Below are positions 1 through 9,090 of a DNA stretch of 64,000 nt, piece after piece; position 1 is the stretch's first letter, and the number at the start of each line of letters is the position of its first letter. The position numbers and the translations under genes are program-made. The notes below the pieces were generated by a model. That model saw only the letters and a program-made list of their open reading frames with translations, was not told the DNA's origin and searched no databases. Location of the stretch: NCBI RefSeq assembly GCF_004348455.1, contig NZ_SMKA01000014.1, forward strand, positions 1 through 64,000, read 5' to 3'. The stretch is from Kribbella albertanoniae (lineage in GTDB: Bacteria > Actinomycetota > Actinomycetes > Propionibacteriales > Kribbellaceae).

Positions 1-1116
1 GTCCAGCCGCAGCTGGGTGTCGGGGTGGATGGTCAGGCGGTTGCCGGTGACAACGATGTTCTCGATCTCCTCCAGCACGAGATCGGTCCGGGCTCTCGCC
101 AGCTCCGCGGAGGTCGGCTCCCAGGGGTGTTCGAGTACGTCGAGGCCGGCAACCCCGCCGTACCGCCACGCCTGGACACCCGTCCCGAGGTCGCCCGACC
201 GCCCAGTCGCCTCGGCAAGGGGTGCGAGCAGCTCGGGGAAATCAGCTGCGAGCCGTACGGCGTCCTGCCACTCGTCGAGCGGTTGGGGCTCCGGCGTGCC
301 GTTGAGCAGGGCGATGAGCAACGCGCGTGCGCGCCGGGACGCATCCAGTACAAGCAGAGGCAGTACGCCGGCCGTCATCCCCGGCGGCGGTTCGATCCCG
401 CTGACCGCCAGCTCCTCGGCCAGCACCTTCCGCGGCACCGACGGGAGCTCGGGCAGCGCCCCGACCGCACGGTCATCCGCGCCAGCCGAGCGGACCTCAC
501 CCCTAACCCTCGACCCGGCTCTGACCTCACCCTCAACTTCAGCCTGAGCCTCCGGACCGGCCGTGCGAGCGACCAGCTGATCAAGGAGCAGCTCGCGCGA
601 TCGCCCCCGCAGATGCAGCAGCACGAACGGATCGGAGTCGAGCAACCAAGCAACCTGGTACGCCAATCCCGCAGCGTGCTGGCACGGCAGCTCCCACTCA
701 TCACAGGTGCAGCTCGGGTCGAGGTCGCCGATTCCAGGCAGCAATGCGATCCCGACGGCCTCAGCCGCCTCGACCAAGTCGTGCGGCATCTCCCCGTCGA
801 GCAGCGCCGCGATGTGACCGGCCCTCGCCACGACCTGCTCCAGGAACTCCGCCCACTCCGCATCGCTCAGCTCATCCACCCGAACGACGACCTCATAGGT
901 GTCGTCGGGCGAGTAGACCGTCGCACCGATCCGGCCCGGGCTGATCGTGATCGTCCCGACGTGGCCGGAGTTCGCGTACCGCCGCCCCTTCCGCAGCTGC
1001 ATCGTGTCCAGCGACGTGTCCTCGAGCGCCTGCACCCAAGCCCGCGCCCACCACGAACGCCCGCGCGTACTCCGCCGCTGCGCCGGGAAGGCCGGATAAC
1101 CCTGTGCCGTGCTCAT
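1..1116 (-). CDS. SWIM zinc-finger protein, C-terminus beyond the window
   Basis: The frame is open for 372 codons from an ATG at 1116 to the window edge, so the C-terminus is not seen. A canonical SWIM zinc-binding motif is present: Cys-Thr-Cys, about eight residues, then Cys-Gln-His (sequence around CTCDEWELPCQH, near residue 130). Its start overlaps the stop of the upstream SNF2 helicase gene by 4 bp (ATGA), so translation is probably coupled, and GGAGG lies about 7 nt before the ATG. SWIM proteins paired with SNF2 helicases are common in actinobacteria; the SWIM partner probably binds DNA or protein while the helicase drives remodelling. That role is inferred. Confidence 0.88.
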   Translation of the reverse strand, partial: MSTAQGYPAFPAQRRSTRGRSWWARAWVQALEDTSLDTMQLRKGRRYANSGHVGTITISPGRIGATVYSPDDTYEVVVRVDELSDAEWAEFLEQVVARAGHIAALLDGEMPHDLVEAAEAVGIALLPGIGDLDPSCTCDEWELPCQHAAGLAYQVAWLLDSDPFVLLHLRGRSRELLLDQLVARTAGPEAQAEVEGEVRAGSRVRGEVRSAGADDRAVGALPELPSVPRKVLAEELAVSGIEPPPGMTAGVLPLLVLDASRRARALLIALLNGTPEPQPLDEWQDAVRLAADFPELLAPLAEATGRSGDLGTGVQAWRYGGVAGLDVLEHPWEPTSAELARARTDLVLEEIENIVVTGNRLTIHPDTQLRLD

Positions 1117-3863
1117 CGCAGACCTCCCCGCAGCTCGACGAGATCAGCCAGTTCGGTGTCCGAAAGCTCGGTGAGCGCCGCCTCACCACCGGCGAGCACG
1201 GCATCGGCCAGCTCGCGTTTGGCGGCGAGCATCGCTGCGATCCGATCCTCGATGGTGCCTTCGGCAATGAAGCGGTGCACCTGCACCGGCTTGGTCTGGC
1301 CGATGCGGTACGCCCGGTCGGTCGCCTGGTCCTCGACGGCCGGATTCCACCACCGGTCGTAGTGCACGACATGATCGGCCCGCGTGAGGTTGAGCCCCGT
1401 CCCGGCCGCCTTCAACGACAGCAAGAACACCGGTACGTCGCCGGCCTGGAACCGCTCGACCATCTCCTCACGCTTCCGCACCGGTGTCCCACCGTGCAGC
1501 AACTGGGTGCCGATCCCGCGCCCGGCAAGATGACGTTCGAGCAGGCGCGCCATCGCGACGTACTGGGTGAAGACGAGCACGGCGCCGTCCTCCGCGACGA
1601 TCGTCTCGAGTAGTTCGTCGAGCAGTTCGAGTTTGCCGGAACGCCCGGTCAGCCGTGCGTCCTCGCCTTCCTTCAGATACTGCGCCGGGTGGTTGCAGAT
1701 CTGCTTGAGTCCGGTCAGCAGCTTCACGATCGCGCCGCGGCGTGCCATCTGGTCGCTGGCCGCGATCGCCGCCATCAGCTCGCGCACGGTCGCCTCGTAG
1801 AGGACAGCCTGCTCCCGCGTCAGCGAAACGGTCTGATCCGTCTCGGTCTTCGGTGGCAGCTCCGGCGCGATCCCCGGATCGGACTTCTTCCGCCGGAGCA
1901 GGAACGGCCGGACGAGCTTCGCCAGCCGGTCCGCGACCTCCTCGTCCTTGTCGGCCTCGATCGGCGTCGCCCATTGGGTCCGGAAGGTGCTCAGCCGCCC
2001 GAGCAGCCCGGGCGTCGTCCAGTCGAGGATCGCCCAGAGCTCGGACAGGTTGTTCTCGACCGGTGTACCGGTGAGAGCGACGCGCGCCTGCGATGGAACG
2101 GTCCGCAGCGCCTTCGCCGTACCGGACGAGGGGTTCTTCACATGCTGTGCTTCGTCAGCGACCACGAGACCCCATCGATGTGCGCCCAGCCGGGCCGCAT
2201 CGCGCCGCAGGGTCCCGTACGTCGTCAGCACGAACCCGTCCTCGGCCCCTTCAAGCGATCGCGCCGACCCGTGGAAGCGCCGCACCGCAGTCCCGGGCGC
2301 GAACCGGTTGACCTCGCGCTCCCAGTTCCCGAGCAGTGACGCCGGGCAGACGACGAGGGTCGGACCGGCGGTCCCGGTGGACTCTTGTCGATGCAGGTGC
2401 AGCGAGATCAGCGTGATCGTCTTGCCGAGGCCCATGTCGTCGGCAAGGCAGCCGCCGAGGCCGAGTGACGTCATCCGCGCGAGCCAGCGCAGACCGCGCA
2501 GCTGGTAGTCGCGCAGCGTTGCCTGCAACCCGGCCGGTACGTCGATCAGCTCGTCGGCGCGCTCGGGATCAGCGATCCGGGTCCGCAGCTCGGACAGCCA
2601 GGCGGTCGGCTCGACCTTGATCTGCTGGCCGTCCACCTCGGTGGTGCCGGTGAGTGCGGCGCTGAGCGCGTCGATCGGAGTGACCGGTTTGAGAATGCGC
2701 TCCCGAGCCTTGCGGGCCAGCTCGGGGTCGATCAGCATCCACTGGTCGCGCAACCGCACGACAGGCCGGGTCGCCTCGGCGAGCTTGTCGAGCTCGTCCT
2801 CGGTCAGCGGATCATCGCCCAGGGCAACCTGCCACCGGAAGTCCAGGGTTGCGTCGCCGCCGAAGAAGCTCGGCAGATCGCTCGGCCGGCGCTCCGGCGC
2901 GGTAATTGCCGCCCGCGCCTTGAGATCGCGGCCGAGACTGCGCGGCCAGTGCAGGTCGATCCCGGCGGCGGTCAACCGCTGCCCGGAACCGGCCAGCAAA
3001 TCTGCAACCTCTTCGTCGGCCAGCTCGAGTTGATCCGGTACGGCGGTGTCCAGCAACCGTGCGAGCGGCAACCAGACCCGCCCGGCCCGGCGGATCGCCA
3101 GGGTCGCGTCGATCCGTGCCCGCGGCCCGAATCCAGGCACCTCGGTCGCCCAGACGTCGTCCGCATCGCGCACGAGCGTCGGATCCTTGAGGCTGTGCAG
3201 CTGGACGACGGCGTGGAAGGCCTGCGACTCCGACATCTCGATCCGCAGGGAGACTCGCACGCCGCTGTCGAGCCCGACTGACACCTCATCGGCCCAGCGC
3301 CGCAGACCTTCGGCGCGCTGCGGTGCCTTCGCCGCGAACAGTCCGCCGCCCTGTGCCTTCGCGGCAGCGGGGGAGCGTGGCATCCCATCCGCCACCGCAT
3401 CCCAGAATGCCCGCACCAGTCCTTCGGCCGCGAGGTCGCCGGGGAGCTCGGTCAGTGGCATTGCCTCGGCGAGCGCGACGAGCCGGGTGACGTCGGCCGG
3501 CTCCAGCGGTCCCATCCGCCAGGCGTCGTACCCATCGGGTGAGACCCCGGGCAACAACTTGCCCCGGGCAACCAACTGCAGCGCGGCCACGGCCGCCGAG
3601 CCCCAGAACGCCGCCGACGGATGCGCGCCAGGCTCACGCCGCATCCGTCCGAGCATCGGTACGGCGTCCGCCACCCGCACGCTGATCGCACGCACCGAAC
3701 GTTCACTCGACCCGCCTGTTACGTCGAGCCGGACCTGCTCACCGATCCCGAGTGGCAGCTCGCCGCCCTCGGGATCCCAGAACACCACCCGCCCGTCCCG
3801 CGGTGGATCCGCAGGCTCGAACCCGACCGCACACCCCGACAGCTCAGACAACCGCACTCCCAA
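1113..3863 (-). CDS. SNF2/SWI2-family DEAD-like helicase (HepA/RapA type)
   Basis: A 916-aa protein. The N-terminal half matches the bacterial SNF2-associated region (DUF3670-like, about residues 250-400). The ATPase core has Walker A in LADDMGLGKT (about 473-482), the DEAQ box (570-573), and near the C-terminus the motif V/VI region with GTGLNLT and DRAYRIGQ. It is expected to be an ATP-dependent double-stranded DNA translocase rather than a strand-separating helicase. It is followed with a 4-bp overlap by the SWIM gene. The start is uncertain: TTG at 3863 and GTG at 3857 are both in frame, neither has a strong ribosome-binding site, and an in-frame stop lies about 24 nt upstream. Confidence 0.93.
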   Translation of the reverse strand: MGVRLSELSGCAVGFEPADPPRDGRVVFWDPEGGELPLGIGEQVRLDVTGGSSERSVRAISVRVADAVPMLGRMRREPGAHPSAAFWGSAAVAALQLVARGKLLPGVSPDGYDAWRMGPLEPADVTRLVALAEAMPLTELPGDLAAEGLVRAFWDAVADGMPRSPAAAKAQGGGLFAAKAPQRAEGLRRWADEVSVGLDSGVRVSLRIEMSESQAFHAVVQLHSLKDPTLVRDADDVWATEVPGFGPRARIDATLAIRRAGRVWLPLARLLDTAVPDQLELADEEVADLLAGSGQRLTAAGIDLHWPRSLGRDLKARAAITAPERRPSDLPSFFGGDATLDFRWQVALGDDPLTEDELDKLAEATRPVVRLRDQWMLIDPELARKARERILKPVTPIDALSAALTGTTEVDGQQIKVEPTAWLSELRTRIADPERADELIDVPAGLQATLRDYQLRGLRWLARMTSLGLGGCLADDMGLGKTITLISLHLHRQESTGTAGPTLVVCPASLLGNWEREVNRFAPGTAVRRFHGSARSLEGAEDGFVLTTYGTLRRDAARLGAHRWGLVVADEAQHVKNPSSGTAKALRTVPSQARVALTGTPVENNLSELWAILDWTTPGLLGRLSTFRTQWATPIEADKDEEVADRLAKLVRPFLLRRKKSDPGIAPELPPKTETDQTVSLTREQAVLYEATVRELMAAIAASDQMARRGAIVKLLTGLKQICNHPAQYLKEGEDARLTGRSGKLELLDELLETIVAEDGAVLVFTQYVAMARLLERHLAGRGIGTQLLHGGTPVRKREEMVERFQAGDVPVFLLSLKAAGTGLNLTRADHVVHYDRWWNPAVEDQATDRAYRIGQTKPVQVHRFIAEGTIEDRIAAMLAAKRELADAVLAGGEAALTELSDTELADLVELRGGLR

Positions 3864-3901
3864 CAGTCCCGACCGACCTCGACCCCGTCACCGCAGCTAC
3901 G

Positions 3902-5800
3902 TCAGACCGTGAGCACCTCCGCGTCGGTCGGCCCGGCGCCCGGGTCGGCGAACTGAGTTCGGTAGAGCTCTTCGTACCGGCCGCTGGCTGCCAGCAGGCT
4001 CGTGTGCGTGCCCTGCTCGACGATGCGGCCGTCCTCGATGACGAGGATCTGGTCGGCGGCGCGGATGGTCGACAGGCGGTGCGCGATGACAACCGCCGTC
4101 CGGCCGGCAAGTGCCTCGGTCAGTGCAGCCTGCACAGCCGCTTCGTTGGTGGAGTCCAGCGCGGCGGTCGCCTCGTCGAGGATGACGACCCGCGGTTGAG
4201 CTAGCAGCAGGCGCGCGATCGTCAACCGCTGCCGCTCACCACCGGACAGCCGGTAGCCACGCTCACCCACAACGGTGTCGAGGTCATCCGGTAGTGACCG
4301 GATCAGATCCTCGAGCCGGGCCCGCCGCAGCGAATCCCACAGCTCGTCCTCGGTCGCCTCGGGCCGCGCGAGCAGCAGGTTCTCCCGGATCGAGTCGTGG
4401 AACAGGTGGCCGTCCTGGGTGACCATGCCGAGGGTCTCCCGCAACGACTCGGCCGTGACATCTCGTACGTCGACGCCCGCGAGCTGCACCGACCCCGAAT
4501 CCACGTCGTACAGGCGGGGGATGAGCTGGGCGATCGTCGACTTCCCAGCCCCGGAGGAACCGACCAGTGCGACCATCTGACCAGGCTCGGCCCGGAACGT
4601 CATGTCGTGCAGGACCTCGACCCCGCCGCGCGTGTCGAGCTTCGCGACCTCCTCCAGGGAGGCGAGCGAGACCTTGTCGGCGGACGGGTAGGCGAAGTGC
4701 ACGTTCTTGAACTCGACCGAGACCGGGCCCTCGGGGACCTTGCCGGCGTCCGGCTTGTCCTCGATGAGCGGTTTGAGGTCGAGCACCTCGAAGACCCGCT
4801 CGAAGCTGACCAGCGCGGTCATCACCTCGAGTCGCGCGCTCGCCAGTGCGGTGAGCGGCGCGTAGAGGCGGGTGAGCAGGAGGGCCATCGAGACGACGGC
4901 GCCGGCGTCCAACTGGTCGCGCAGCGCGTAGAAGCCGCCGAGTCCGTAGACGACGGCCAGCGCAAGCGCCGACACCAGGGTCAACGAGGTGACGAAGATC
5001 CACTGCACCATCGCGGTCCGCACACCGATGTCGCGCACCCGGCGAGCTCGCGACGCGAACTCCGCCGACTCCCGCGCCGGTCGCCCGAAGAGCTTCACCA
5101 GTGTCGCGCCGGGCGCCGAGAATCGCTCGGTCATCTGGGTGCTCATGGTGGCGTTGTAGTTGGCCGCCTCACGCTCGAGCGCAGCCAGTCGGCTCCCCAC
5201 TCGGCGGGCGGGGATGACGAAGATCGGCAGGATCACCAGCGCGAGGAGCGTGATCTGCCACGAGACACGCAGCATCACGACGAGGGTCAGCGCCAGCATC
5301 ACCAGGTTGCTCACCACTCCGGAGAGGGTGTCGCTGAACGCGCGCTGCGCGCCGATGACGTCGTTGTTCAGCCGGGAGACGAGCGCGCCCGTCCGGGTCC
5401 GGGTGAAGAAGGCGATCGGCATCTTCTGGATGTGGTCGAAGACCGCCGTCCGCAGGTCGAGGATCAGCCCTTCGCCGATCCGCGACGAGAGCCACCGGGT
5501 GAGCATGCTGATCCCGGCCTCCGCGACCGCGATCACCGCGATCAGCACGGCCAGGCGCAGCACGGTCTCGACGGCCTTGTTGCCGACGATGGCGTCGACG
5601 ACGCGGCCGGCCAGCACCGGGGTCGCCACCGCCAGCACCGCCGCGGCGATGCTGAGCACGAGGAAAGCGATCAGTTGTCGTTTGTGCGGGCGCGCGAACG
5701 CGAGGATGCGTAGCAGGGTCGCCTTGGAGAACGGGCGTCTGTCGTCTGAGGCGTGCATCGCGTGGTACAGCGAGTTCCACGCGGTCATTTCCATACTCAC
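3902..5800 (-). CDS. ABC exporter, fused permease and ATPase (MsbA/LmrA-like)
   Basis: About 632 aa. The N-terminal membrane domain has six predicted helices (first near IAFLVLSIAAAVLAVATPVLAG). The C-terminal ATPase has Walker A GSSGAGKST, signature LSGGERQR, Walker B VVILDEA and the H-loop IAHRLSTI, so all catalytic elements are intact and it can work as a homodimer. Substrate is unknown; multidrug or lipid export is usual for the family. GTG at 5800 is chosen because GGAG lies 6 nt upstream; GTG at 5812 and ATGs at 5794 and 5788 are alternatives. It diverges from a TetR gene at 5954, the usual layout of a repressor controlling an exporter. Confidence 0.92.
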   Translation of the reverse strand: MSMEMTAWNSLYHAMHASDDRRPFSKATLLRILAFARPHKRQLIAFLVLSIAAAVLAVATPVLAGRVVDAIVGNKAVETVLRLAVLIAVIAVAEAGISMLTRWLSSRIGEGLILDLRTAVFDHIQKMPIAFFTRTRTGALVSRLNNDVIGAQRAFSDTLSGVVSNLVMLALTLVVMLRVSWQITLLALVILPIFVIPARRVGSRLAALEREAANYNATMSTQMTERFSAPGATLVKLFGRPARESAEFASRARRVRDIGVRTAMVQWIFVTSLTLVSALALAVVYGLGGFYALRDQLDAGAVVSMALLLTRLYAPLTALASARLEVMTALVSFERVFEVLDLKPLIEDKPDAGKVPEGPVSVEFKNVHFAYPSADKVSLASLEEVAKLDTRGGVEVLHDMTFRAEPGQMVALVGSSGAGKSTIAQLIPRLYDVDSGSVQLAGVDVRDVTAESLRETLGMVTQDGHLFHDSIRENLLLARPEATEDELWDSLRRARLEDLIRSLPDDLDTVVGERGYRLSGGERQRLTIARLLLAQPRVVILDEATAALDSTNEAAVQAALTEALAGRTAVVIAHRLSTIRAADQILVIEDGRIVEQGTHTSLLAASGRYEELYRTQFADPGAGPTDAEVLTV

Positions 5801-5911
5801 AGCGGGCTCCACGGCGTCGGTCGATCGGGAAGTCGATGATTCCTTACCTCACCGACAATTTCCGACCGTAAGACCTCAAGGAAACTTCAGGTCAAGCGAC
5901 GATCGAACTGG

Positions 5912-5953
5912 GTACAGTGTACGAAGAATATCCGATCCGGCAGAATCGCGCAC
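5912..5953 (+). promoter_or_regulatory. Candidate TetR operator and leaderless promoter between exporter and regulator
   Basis: A perfect 11-bp palindrome GTACAGTGTAC lies at 5912-5922. CAGAAT at 5941-5946 sits 7 nt before the ATG at 5954, which is the -10 position expected for a leaderless transcript. The palindrome then falls near the -35 region of the tetR gene and upstream of the divergent exporter. Its role as an operator is inferred from position and symmetry. Confidence 0.45.
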
Positions 5954-6718
5954 ATGACCCAGGAGTACAGCGGCAGCGGAGACCCGGCCAAGAGCCTCGA
6001 GCTGCTCTGGCGCAAACGGCCGCAGCCCACCCGCGGCCCGAAGCCGGCGCTGACCGTCGAGGGCATCGTCGAGGCCGCGCTCCGGGTCGCCGACACGGAG
6101 GGGATCACCGCGATGTCGATGCGCCGGGTCGCCGATGAGCTCGGCTCGGGCGCGATGACGCTGTACCGCTACGTCCCCGGCAAGGCCGAGCTCCTCGACG
6201 TCATGCTCGACACCGTGTACGGCGAGCTGCCGAAGCGCGTCGTACCGGGGGACTGGCGAGCCAAGCTCGACGAGGTGGCTCGGGAGAATCGCGAGCTCTA
6301 TCTGAAGCACCCGTGGATGCTGCATGTGGCTGTCAGCCGGCCGCCGCTGGGTCCGCAGGTGATGGCGAAGTACGAGTACGAGCTGGCCGCGGTCGAGGGG
6401 ATCGGGCTGACCGATGTCGAGATGGATGCGACGGTCACGCTGGTCAACGGTTACGTCCACGGCGCGGTCCGGGCGGCGGTGGAGGCTCGGCAGGTCATTC
6501 AGCACTCGGGGATGACCGACAAGCAGTGGTGGCTGGCTCATGTGCCTCATCTGGACCGGATCGCGGATATCGATAGCTTCCCGCTGTCGACGCGGGTCGG
6601 TACGACGGTCGGGCAGGAGTTCGACGCGCCGTACGACTCCGATCACGCCTTCGAGTACGGACTCGGGCGGCTGCTGGACGGGGTTGCCGCACTCGTGAAG
6701 GATCGCGCGGAAATATAG
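5954..6718 (+). CDS. TetR-family regulator with TetR_C-type ligand domain
   Basis: 254 aa. The N-terminal helix-turn-helix spans about residues 36-82 (LTVEGIVEAALRVADTEG, then MSMRRVADELG and GAMTLYRYVPGKAELLD), preceded by a basic, proline-rich arm. The long C-terminal domain resembles the tetracycline-repressor class. It is divergent from the ABC exporter at 3902-5800 and probably represses it together with itself. No ribosome-binding site is visible, and a -10-like CAGAAT ends 7 nt before the ATG, so the mRNA is probably leaderless. The ligand is unknown. Confidence 0.9.
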   Translation: MTQEYSGSGDPAKSLELLWRKRPQPTRGPKPALTVEGIVEAALRVADTEGITAMSMRRVADELGSGAMTLYRYVPGKAELLDVMLDTVYGELPKRVVPGDWRAKLDEVARENRELYLKHPWMLHVAVSRPPLGPQVMAKYEYELAAVEGIGLTDVEMDATVTLVNGYVHGAVRAAVEARQVIQHSGMTDKQWWLAHVPHLDRIADIDSFPLSTRVGTTVGQEFDAPYDSDHAFEYGLGRLLDGVAALVKDRAEI

Positions 6719-6754
6719 TTGTGAGTGAGTACTCACTCAGTTAGCCTCGGTCGC
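6719..6754 (+). promoter_or_regulatory. Leaderless promoter with an 18-bp perfect operator in its spacer
   Basis: The -35 box TTGTGA (6719-6724), a 17-bp spacer and the -10 box TAGCCT (6742-6747) are followed by 7 nt and the GTG start at 6755. A perfect 18-bp palindrome TGAGTGAGTACTCACTCA occupies 6722-6739, so a bound dimer would block RNA polymerase directly. The next gene is a TetR regulator, so autoregulation of the whole tetR-exporter operon is the obvious reading. Confidence 0.8.
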
Positions 6755-7357
6755 GTGACACCACGAGCCACGCCACTACCGCCGGACGAACGGCGCGCCG
6801 CGATCATCGCGGCCGCGCTGCCGTTGTTCGAGGAGCACGGGCCGGAGGTGAGTACCAAGCAGATCGCCGAGGCGGCCGGGATCGCCGAGGGGACGATCTT
6901 CCGGGCCTTCGGCAGCAAGGAGGCGTTGATCGACGCCGCGCTGGCCAAGGCCTTCGACGCCAGCGACCTGCTGACCGAGCTGCTGGCGGTCGATCCGGCG
7001 CTGCCGCTGCGCGAGCGCACGATCGCCGCGGTCGAGGTCGGCCAGCGCCGCCTCCGGGGCGTCTTCCGGCTGTTGTTCGCGATGCGGGTGCCGCGGCCGC
7101 CGGACCTGAAGAACCAGACTGCGATGGACGAAGCCCGGCGGAAGCGCCAGTCGGACGAGGTCAACTCGGCGTTCGCCGATCTGCTGCGTCCGGATGCCGA
7201 CAAGTTGCGGTTCTCGCCCGAAGAGGTCGTGCGGCGGCTGCAGATGGTCACGTTCTCCGCGACCCACCCAATGATTTCCGGCGGCCAGGTGCTGACCGCC
7301 GAGGAGATCGTCGACTTCGCCTTCGACGGTGTCCGCACACACCCAGGGGATGATTGA
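6755..7357 (+). CDS. TetR-family regulator of the heterodimeric exporter operon
   Basis: 200 aa from GTG at 6755. The helix-turn-helix is at about residues 10-55 (ERRAAIIAAALPLFEEHG, then STKQIAEAAGIAEGTIFRAFGSKEAL). GTG 6755 is chosen because it lies 7 nt after the -10 box and because the in-frame codons upstream fall inside the 18-bp operator. It is the first gene of an operon: its TGA overlaps the ATG of the next exporter gene by 1 nt. It most likely senses an exporter substrate and releases the operator at 6722-6739. Confidence 0.9.
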   Translation: MTPRATPLPPDERRAAIIAAALPLFEEHGPEVSTKQIAEAAGIAEGTIFRAFGSKEALIDAALAKAFDASDLLTELLAVDPALPLRERTIAAVEVGQRRLRGVFRLLFAMRVPRPPDLKNQTAMDEARRKRQSDEVNSAFADLLRPDADKLRFSPEEVVRRLQMVTFSATHPMISGGQVLTAEEIVDFAFDGVRTHPGDD

Positions 7358-9090
7358 TGTTAGTTCGACTCTTGCGTACGCACCTGCGTCCGTACGCGGG
7401 ATACCTGACCCTGGTGGTCGTCCTGCAACTGGTCGGGACGATCGCCTCCCTCTACCTTCCCAGCCTCAACGCCGACATCATCGACAACGGCGTGGCCAAG
7501 GGCGACACCGGTTACATCATGAGCACCGGCGGCTGGATGCTCGGTGTCAGCCTGGTTCAGATTCTGTGCACGGTCGTCGCGGTGTACTACGGCGCCACGA
7601 CGGCCGCCCTGTTCGGGCGTGACGTGCGGGCCGCGGTGTTCCACCGGGTCGGCGAGTTCTCGGCCCGTGAGGTGAACCAGTTCGGCGCGCCGACACTGAT
7701 CTCGCGCAGCACGAACGACGTCACCCAGGTGCAGATGCTCGTCGTCACCACGTGCACCATGCTGGTCGCCGCCCCGATCACGATGGTCGGTGGACTGTTC
7801 ATGGCCATCCGTGAGGAGGCCGGTCTGGCTTGGCTGGTCGCTGTCGCGGTGCCGCTGCTGGCCGCGTCGATCGGGCTGATCGCGGGCCGGATGGTGCCGC
7901 AGTTCCAGCGGATGCAGAAGTACGTCGACAACGTGAACCGGGTGCTGCGTGAGCAGATCACCGGTATCCGGGTGGTCCGGGCGTTCGTCCGCGAACCGCA
8001 CGAGACCAAGCGGTTCGCCGGCGCCAACGCCGATCTGACCGACTCCGCGACACGGGCCGGGCGGCTGATGGCGCTGGTCTTCCCGGTGGTGATGCTGATC
8101 CTGAACGTCTCAAGCATCGCGGTGCTGTGGTTCGGCGCCTCCCGCGTGGAGAGCGGTGCGATGGAGGTCGGCGAACTGACGGCCTTCCTGAGCTACCTGA
8201 TCCAGATCTTGTTCTCGGTGATGATGGCGACCTTCGTGATGATCATGGTCCCGCGGGCCGCGGTCTGCGCGGACCGGATCAGCGAGGTGCTGAACACCGA
8301 CTCGTCGGTGCGGCCGCCGGCCACGCCGATCAAGTCCTTCACCGGGCGCGGTCAGCTGAGTCTCGAGCACGCCTCGTTCAAGTTCCCGGGAGCTGCCGAG
8401 CCGGTACTGCGCGACGTCAGCTTCGTGGCGTCGCCGGGGCAGACGACCGCGATCATCGGGAGCACCGGTGCCGGTAAGACGACGCTGCTCTCGCTGGTGC
8501 CGCGGTTGATGGATGCCACCGAAGGGCGCGTGCTGGTCGACGGGATCGACGTACGGGAGATCGAGCCGGAGGCGCTCTGGGAGCGCATCGGTCTGGTTCC
8601 CCAGCGTCCGTACCTGTTCTCCGGGACCGTGGCGAGCAACCTGCGCTACGGCAATCCGGAGGCGACCGACGAGGAGCTGTGGACCGCGCTGGAGATTGCC
8701 CAGGGCAAGGACTTCGTCGAGGCGATGCCGGAGGGACTGGAGTCCCCGATCTCCCAGGGCGGGACGAACGTGTCCGGCGGTCAGCGGCAGCGGCTCGCGA
8801 TCGCGCGGGCGCTGGTCCGAAAACCCGAGATCTATCTGTTCGACGACTCGTTCTCGGCACTCGACCTGGCCACCGATGCCCGGCTGCGGGCGGCGCTGCG
8901 GCCGGTGACGCGCGAGGCGTGTGTGGTGATCGTGGCGCAACGCGTCTCCACGATCATCGACGCCGACCAGATCATCGTGATCGAGGACGGCGCGATCGTC
9001 GGCAAGGGGCGGCATGACGAGCTGCTCGAGAACTGCCCGACGTACGTCGAGATCGTCGAGTCCCAGCGTTCTGCGGAGGAGGCAGCATGA
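7357..9090 (+). CDS. ABC exporter half-transporter with degenerate ATPase site
   Basis: 577 aa, with six membrane helices followed by an ATPase domain. Walker A is GSTGAGKTT and the signature is VSGGQRQR. The Walker B glutamate is replaced by aspartate (LFDDS, D497) and the switch histidine by glutamine (AQRVSTI, Q528). This is the pattern of the non-catalytic chain in heterodimeric exporters such as TM287/288 and BmrCD. ATG 7357 has GGGGA 6 nt upstream. It overlaps the next half-transporter by 4 bp, so the two chains are made together. Drug or metabolite export is likely; the substrate is unknown. Confidence 0.93.
   Translation: MLVRLLRTHLRPYAGYLTLVVVLQLVGTIASLYLPSLNADIIDNGVAKGDTGYIMSTGGWMLGVSLVQILCTVVAVYYGATTAALFGRDVRAAVFHRVGEFSAREVNQFGAPTLISRSTNDVTQVQMLVVTTCTMLVAAPITMVGGLFMAIREEAGLAWLVAVAVPLLAASIGLIAGRMVPQFQRMQKYVDNVNRVLREQITGIRVVRAFVREPHETKRFAGANADLTDSATRAGRLMALVFPVVMLILNVSSIAVLWFGASRVESGAMEVGELTAFLSYLIQILFSVMMATFVMIMVPRAAVCADRISEVLNTDSSVRPPATPIKSFTGRGQLSLEHASFKFPGAAEPVLRDVSFVASPGQTTAIIGSTGAGKTTLLSLVPRLMDATEGRVLVDGIDVREIEPEALWERIGLVPQRPYLFSGTVASNLRYGNPEATDEELWTALEIAQGKDFVEAMPEGLESPISQGGTNVSGGQRQRLAIARALVRKPEIYLFDDSFSALDLATDARLRAALRPVTREACVVIVAQRVSTIIDADQIIVIEDGAIVGKGRHDELLENCPTYVEIVESQRSAEEAA

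Noticed and set aside
4397-5713. Long open frames on the strand opposite the exporter (and many similar long frames elsewhere)
   Set aside because: They are mirror frames of high-GC genes, rich in Arg/Gly/Ala/Pro or His/Asp/Gln with no domains, and the opposite strand has clear protein motifs.
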